From positions 24,376 to 88,375 of the forward strand of contig DAIOTV010000001.1 in NCBI GenBank assembly GCA_036751825.1: DNA of 64,000 nucleotides, written 5' to 3'. Position numbers and translations under genes: made by a program. The DNA is from JANQQZ01 sp036751825 (lineage in GTDB: Bacteria > Planctomycetota > Phycisphaerae > Phycisphaerales > UBA1924). Shown piece after piece: positions 59,812 through 64,000 of this stretch. The notes beneath the pieces were generated by a model that was given only the letters and a program-made list of their open reading frames with translations, did no database searches and was not told the origin of the DNA. Numbering within the stretch: the first letter of the stretch is position 1; every line of letters begins with the position of its first letter.

Positions 59812-59856
59812 CACCAACGCCGGCGGAGCCCGGCCCAGCGGCACGGAGGCGAACCG

Positions 59857-60753
59857 ATGGCAGACGCATCTGCACCCCCCTCGACCGGCGACTACCGCGT
59901 CCGCCTCCAGGACTTCCAGGGCCCGCTCGACCTGCTGCTCCACCTGGTCCGCCGGGCCGAGCTCGACCCGGCCGACATCTCCGTCGCGCAGATCACCGAT
60001 CAGTACCTCACCCACATCGACCACGCCACTCGGCGGAGCGAGGGCCCGCTCGATGTCGAAGTGGGGGGCGAGTTCCTGGTCATGGCCGCGACGCTCATGG
60101 AGATCAAAAGCCGCACGCTGATGCCCGCCGAGGACCGGCCGAGCCACGCCCGCCAGACCAAGGCCGACGACGGCGATCCGCGGACCGCGCTCATCAACCA
60201 GCTGCTCGCGTACCGCCGGTTCCGCGACGCCGCCGACGCGCTCGAATCCCGACGGCAGCAGTGGCTCAGCCGCTACCCGGCGCGCCGGGTCGGCATCGAC
60301 AAGGCCGCCCTGGCCGAGGCCATCGCCGGGGCTGAAGAGCCCGACCTCGAAGACCTCGACATCATGGACCTCGTCGAGGCGTTCGCCCGTGTCGCGGCGG
60401 CGGTCAACTTCGACCGCCTGGGCGAGCACCACGTGCAGTTCGACGACACACCGATCGAGCTGCACGCGGCCGACATCCTCGATCGTCTCAAGCGAATGGC
60501 CGAGCGCAACGCAGAACCCCGCCCCCGGATGACCTTCCGCGAGCTCTTCCACGGGGCGAGCCGCGGCGACATCGTGGGCCTGTTCATCGCCACTCTTGAG
60601 CTCACCCGCCAGCGCAAGATCACCGTCGAGCACGACGAGGAATCGGGCATGATCACCATCCAGGCCCGCGAGCCCGACGGCGACCAGGAGAACGCCATCG
60701 CCGAGATCCCGTCGTCGGCCGGCAGCGCAGGGAACCCGGAGTCAGCCGAGTGA
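59857..60753 (+). CDS. scpA: segregation and condensation protein ScpA
   Basis: A 298-residue kleisin that joins SMC heads in chromosome condensation. N-terminal motif RVRLQDFQGPLDLLLHLVRRAELDPADISVAQITDQYL and GGEFLVMAATLMEIKSRTLMP are typical; the C-terminal winged helix has GLFIATLELTRQRKITVEHDEE. GGAGG 7 nt before the ATG; the upstream open frame is not used. scpB is not adjacent. Its end overlaps the convergent aminotransferase by 12 bp. Confidence 0.95.
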   Translation: MADASAPPSTGDYRVRLQDFQGPLDLLLHLVRRAELDPADISVAQITDQYLTHIDHATRRSEGPLDVEVGGEFLVMAATLMEIKSRTLMPAEDRPSHARQTKADDGDPRTALINQLLAYRRFRDAADALESRRQQWLSRYPARRVGIDKAALAEAIAGAEEPDLEDLDIMDLVEAFARVAAAVNFDRLGEHHVQFDDTPIELHAADILDRLKRMAERNAEPRPRMTFRELFHGASRGDIVGLFIATLELTRQRKITVEHDEESGMITIQAREPDGDQENAIAEIPSSAGSAGNPESAE

Positions 60754-61998
60754 GTCGACGAACGCCGCGAGGCGGTCGCATCCCTTGCTGATCGTCTCCT
60801 CGCCGCAGGCGAAGCTCAGGCGGATGCAGCGGTCGCCGCAGCCGCCGAAGTCCTCGCCCGGGACGACGGCGAGCTTGGCCTCGTCCAGCAGCGCGCCGGC
60901 GAAGCCCATGGCCGAGTCGATCGTGGCGCCCGCCGGCGTGGTCTTGCCGAAGTGGGCGGAGACGTCGGCGAACACATAGAACGCGCCTTCGGGCGAGGGG
61001 AACACGAGGCCCGGGATGTCGCGCAGACGCGCTTCGATCAGGTGCGCCCGCCGCTCGAACGCTTCGCGCATGGTCGCGACGTCGTCGCTGCACTCGGCGA
61101 GCGCGGTTCGGATCGCGGGCAGGATGAACGACGGGATGTTGCTTGTGGTCTGGCTCTGAAGCCGTCCGATCGCCTCGATGAACTCGCGCCCCCAGTCGCC
61201 GCTCGCGGCGCAGTAGCCCACGCGCCAGCCGGTCATGCTGTAGGCCTTGCTCAGCCCGTTGCAGGTCACCACCCGGTCGGCGATCGAATCGAGGGACCCC
61301 ATCGACAGGTGCTCTCGCCCGCCGAAGACGATTTTCTCATAGATCTCGTCGGTCAGCACCACGAGCCGCGGGGCGATAGTCCGCGCCGCCTCGGCCGCGA
61401 CCGCGGCGATCGCCCGCAGCTCATCGGGCGCGTACATCGTGCCGCAGGGGTTGCTGGGCGAGTTCACCACCAGCACCCGGCTCTCAGGCTTGATCGCCGC
61501 GCGGACCTGCTCGGGCGTGACCTTGAATCCGCTCTCGACCGAGGTGGGCAGCTCGCGCACCACACCGCCGCTCAGCTCGACCTGGGGCGCGTAGCTCACC
61601 CACGCCGGCACCGGCAGCAGCACCTCGTCGCCCGGTTCGAGCAGGCACTGGAAGATGTTGTAGAGCGAGTGCTTGCCGCCGACGCTCACGGCGACATTGG
61701 CGGCCTCGACGCCCCGCAGCCGGTTCTCGTGGGTCAGCTTGGCCGCGATCGCCGCCCGGGTGGCCGCGTCGCCAATGGAGGGGGAGTATTTGGTCTGGCC
61801 CTCGTCCAGGGCCCGCTTGGCGGCCTCGACGATGGGAGCTGGGGTTGGGAAGTCCGGCTCGCCGGCGGCGAAGCCGAGCACATCCTCGCCGGCCGCCCGC
61901 AGGGCCTTGGCCCGCTCGGTGACGGCAAGCGTGGAACTGGGCTTGATGCGCCTCGCCCGCTCCGAAATGCCGGGCCCGGCCGTTGTGGTCTCGCTCAT
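60742..61998 (-). CDS. aspartate aminotransferase, class I PLP enzyme
   Basis: A 418-residue pyridoxal-phosphate aminotransferase of the Ib (AspC/PatA-like) group. GFAAGEPDFPTP at the N-terminus, VNSPSNPCGTMY, LTDEIYEKIVF, and the PLP-lysine motif SKAYSMTGWRVGY; C-terminal RLSFAC has the substrate Arg. ATG at 61998 chosen over an upstream in-frame ATG at 62052. Could also act on prephenate in Tyr/Phe synthesis. Confidence 0.93.
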   Translation of the reverse strand: MSETTTAGPGISERARRIKPSSTLAVTERAKALRAAGEDVLGFAAGEPDFPTPAPIVEAAKRALDEGQTKYSPSIGDAATRAAIAAKLTHENRLRGVEAANVAVSVGGKHSLYNIFQCLLEPGDEVLLPVPAWVSYAPQVELSGGVVRELPTSVESGFKVTPEQVRAAIKPESRVLVVNSPSNPCGTMYAPDELRAIAAVAAEAARTIAPRLVVLTDEIYEKIVFGGREHLSMGSLDSIADRVVTCNGLSKAYSMTGWRVGYCAASGDWGREFIEAIGRLQSQTTSNIPSFILPAIRTALAECSDDVATMREAFERRAHLIEARLRDIPGLVFPSPEGAFYVFADVSAHFGKTTPAGATIDSAMGFAGALLDEAKLAVVPGEDFGGCGDRCIRLSFACGEETISKGCDRLAAFVDSLG

Positions 61999-62090
61999 GC
62001 CCGAGTCTAGATCTGGGCCTCTGGGTTCGCCGGCCGATCGGATGCCGGACAAGCCGGGGCCGCGCCCGTCAGTTTCCCTTGCGGAACCGT

Positions 62091-62118
62091 TTGATCGATT
62101 CTTCGCAAAGAACTACGC
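62091..62118 (+). promoter_or_regulatory. rpsO promoter
   Basis: TTGATC (62091-62096), a 16-nt spacer and TACGCT (62113-62118), giving a leader of about 39-40 nt before the rpsO ATG with CGGAGA as ribosome binding site. It lies in the divergent gap shared with the aminotransferase gene. Confidence 0.5.
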
Positions 62119-62162
62119 TTCGGTCTGGCGGGGAGTCACCTGCCTACGGAGAACGTCTGTCC

Positions 62163-62432
62163 ATGGCACTGACCGCAGAGACCCGCAGCCAGATCGTCAG
62201 CGAGTACCAGCGCGAGGGAAAGGACACCGGCTCGCCGGAGGTTCAGATTGCGATGCTGACGGCGCGGATCAAGCATCTCGCGCAGCACCTGCGTGACCAC
62301 AAGGCCGACCACCACAGCCGCCGCGGGCTGATCATGATGGTCGGCAAGCGGAACCGGCTGCTCCGGTATCTGCAGCGGACCAACCGAGACAGCTACCTCG
62401 AGCTGATCCAACGGCTCGGACTCCGCAAGTAA
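62163..62432 (+). CDS. rpsO: 30S ribosomal protein S15
   Basis: An 89-residue primary rRNA-binding protein (central domain of 16S rRNA). Signatures DTGSPEVQIAMLTARIKHLAQHL and HHSRRGLIMMVGKRNRLLRYLQ are intact. Start ATG at 62163 follows CGGAGA. Followed by a strong terminator and pnp, the classic rpsO-pnp linkage. Confidence 0.98.
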   Translation: MALTAETRSQIVSEYQREGKDTGSPEVQIAMLTARIKHLAQHLRDHKADHHSRRGLIMMVGKRNRLLRYLQRTNRDSYLELIQRLGLRK

Positions 62433-62444
62433 CCCGAGTTTCTC

Positions 62445-62480
62445 GAAGCCCGTCGGTCGCAACCGGCGGGCTTCTTTGTT
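62445..62480 (+). terminator. intrinsic terminator after rpsO
   Basis: Stem GAAGCCCGTCGG (62445-62456) pairs with CCGGCGGGCTTC (62463-62474), one T-G wobble, loop TCGCAA, followed by TTTGTT. It begins 13 nt after the rpsO stop, so it can end the rpsO message or attenuate read-through into pnp. Confidence 0.88.
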
Positions 62481-62704
62481 CTTCGATTCCGCGCGCCGCC
62501 GGCCTGTTCCGAAGGCAGTCGGCAGCGGTCAGCCGATCCTGAGCCCCCGTCAACCGCTCGATCGCTGCTGGCCGCTGCCCTCTGCCACCGGATCCAGAGT
62601 TCCGGCCAGCGGCGCATCAACCAGGCCGCGGGTCCCACGCTCAGTTGGGTTTCATCGCGGCGTCTGCGCACCAACGGCGCAGAAGATCCATGGAGCGCCA
62701 CCCA

Positions 62705-64000
62705 ATGGCCAACCACCCCCTCGCAGCGCACCGCGTCGAGAAAGACATCGCGGGCCGCACCCTCGTGCTCGAAACCGGCAAGATCGCCAAGCAGGCCACC
62801 TCGGCGGTCCTCGCGACCTATGGCGGCTCGACCGTCATGGCGACCGTCGTCCGCGCCGACCCCCGGCCGGGCCTCGACTTCTTCCCCATGCAGGTCGACT
62901 ACCGCGAGAAGCTGACCGCCGCCGGCAAGTTCCCGGGCGGCTTCCGCAAGCGTGAGGGCGCGCCCAACGAGAAGGAAATCCTCACCATGCGGCTGATCGA
63001 TCGCCCAATCCGCCCGCTCTTCCCCGACGGATTCATCGACGAGGTCCAGATCCAGTGCTGGGTCATGAGCCACGACGGCGAGAACGACACCGATGTGCTC
63101 GCGGGCGTCGCCGCCTCGGCCGCGCTGGCCATCAGCAACGCGCCCTTCGACGGACCGACGGGCATGGTCCGCGTCGGCCGGGTCTGGACCGACGACGGCG
63201 CCAGCTTCGTCATCAACCCGACCGGCACGCAGATGGACTACAGCGATCTCGACCTCGTGCTCGCCGGCCACAAGGACGGCATCAACATGATCGAGGTCGG
63301 CGCCGCCGAGATCCCCGACGAAGACGTGCTCAAGGCCATCGAGGTCGGCTACGACGCCGTCAAGCAGCAGCTCGAGCTCATCGACGAGCTCGTCAAGCTC
63401 TGCGGGCAAGAGAAGGTCATCAAGAACCCGCTCAACCTGCCCAGCGACGAGATCATGGCCAAGGTCAAGAGCCTCGCGGGCGACAAGCTCACCGAGCTCC
63501 GCCAGATCAAGGGCAAGCAGGAGCGCAACGACGCGATCAACGAGCTCCGCAAGTCGATCCTCGACCAGCACTTCGCCGAGAAGACCGACGGCACGGTCGA
63601 GCAGGCCGAGAAGTCGCGCGGCGACCGCGCCATGGCACGCGAGGCCTTCCGCACGCTCGAGAAGAAGATCACCCGCAAGCTGATCGCCGAGCAGGGCGTC
63701 CGCGCCGACGGCCGCAAGCCAAAGGAGATCCGCCCCCTCGAGTCCGCGGTCGGCGTCTTCCAGCGCACGCACGGCTCGGCGCTCTTCCAGCGCGGCGAGA
63801 CCCAGTCGCTCGTCACCTGTGCGCTCGGCACCGGCAAGGACGAGCAGATCGTCGACGGCCTGATGCCCGAGTACAGCAAGAAGTTCTACCTGCACTACAA
63901 CTTCCCGCCCTTCTCCGTCGGTGAGGCCGGGCGGATCATGGGCCCCGGACGCCGCGAGATCGGGCACGGCGCGCTCGCCGAACGATCGCTCCAGGCCATC
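62705..64000 (+). CDS. pnp: polyribonucleotide nucleotidyltransferase, N-terminal 432 residues (partial)
   Basis: PNPase, a phosphorolytic 3'-5' exoribonuclease of the RNA degradosome. First RNase PH domain (TLVLETGKIAKQATSAVLATYGGSTVMATVV; FFPMQVDYREKLTAAGKFPGGFRKREG), the alpha-helical linker, and the start of the second RNase PH domain (RADGRKPKEIRPL ... PPFSVGEAGRIMGPGRREIGHGALAERSL). The KH and S1 domains lie beyond the right edge. ATG at 62705; 272 bp separate it from rpsO. Confidence 0.97.
   Translation, partial: MANHPLAAHRVEKDIAGRTLVLETGKIAKQATSAVLATYGGSTVMATVVRADPRPGLDFFPMQVDYREKLTAAGKFPGGFRKREGAPNEKEILTMRLIDRPIRPLFPDGFIDEVQIQCWVMSHDGENDTDVLAGVAASAALAISNAPFDGPTGMVRVGRVWTDDGASFVINPTGTQMDYSDLDLVLAGHKDGINMIEVGAAEIPDEDVLKAIEVGYDAVKQQLELIDELVKLCGQEKVIKNPLNLPSDEIMAKVKSLAGDKLTELRQIKGKQERNDAINELRKSILDQHFAEKTDGTVEQAEKSRGDRAMAREAFRTLEKKITRKLIAEQGVRADGRKPKEIRPLESAVGVFQRTHGSALFQRGETQSLVTCALGTGKDEQIVDGLMPEYSKKFYLHYNFPPFSVGEAGRIMGPGRREIGHGALAERSLQAI

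Noticed and set aside
1..64000. CRISPR arrays, tRNA, rRNA, insertion sequences
   Set aside because: No regularly spaced repeats, tRNA cloverleaf, rRNA-like sequence or transposase frame was recognised on either strand.

Overview
The window is 64 kb of GC-rich, gene-dense DNA from a Gram-negative, flagellated bacterium. Three things point to a planctomycete of the Phycisphaerae type: lipopolysaccharide genes (lpxI, kdsD, kdsC, a giant lptC-like gene), several proteins with an N-terminal double-CxxC zinc ribbon, and otherwise unfamiliar exported proteins. This placement is an inference; there is no rRNA here to confirm it. No tRNA, rRNA, CRISPR array, insertion sequence or prophage was seen. 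Three runs of exactly ten N (33085, 41788, 51973) are assembly gaps, each inside a gene.

Layout. 1-9.8 kb: 5' part of ileS, a DUF2617-like gene, a HEAT-repeat-like gene, a lipase-like lipoprotein, ispG, two zinc-ribbon membrane proteins, a GNAT acetyltransferase, a Fur-family regulator and a PilZ protein. 9.8-18.1 kb: obgE; a TPR protein overlapping a sigma-like protein with a C-terminal membrane segment; a Cys-rich exported protein; lpxI overlapping a TlyA-like methyltransferase; two small conserved genes; a lipoprotein; and an RDD-domain membrane protein.

18.2-48.2 kb is one flagellar supercluster, all on the + strand. It opens with a large TPR membrane protein, an FlgN-like chaperone and a histidine kinase/NtrC-family regulator pair. 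Then come flgB, flgC, fliE, fliF, fliG, fliH, fliI, fliJ, a motE-like gene, fliK, flgD, a TIGR02530-like gene, flgE, flbD/swrD, motA, motB, fliL, fliN, fliO, fliP, fliQ, fliR, flhB, flhA, flhF, flhG, a small membrane protein and fliA. The order resembles the fla/che operons of Bacillus and Clostridium. fliM, rod/ring genes and filament genes are absent. A strong sigma-54-type promoter lies between the NtrC-family regulator and flgB, and sigma-28-like sites lie before the TPR gene and before the small membrane gene ahead of fliA. Together they suggest a regulatory hierarchy: TPR/FlgN/two-component pair, then sigma-54 genes, then FliA.

48.2-64 kb: folK and a Cys-free protein with a thioredoxin-like segment; a leftward group of a TolB-like lipoprotein, a CsgG-like lipoprotein and a XerC/D recombinase; an orphan nuoC; a leftward kdsD-kdsC-lptC operon; scpA; an aspartate aminotransferase; and rpsO followed by a clear terminator and the 5' part of pnp. 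Several genes have a -10-like hexamer 5-8 nt before the start codon and no Shine-Dalgarno sequence, which suggests that leaderless mRNAs are common in this organism.
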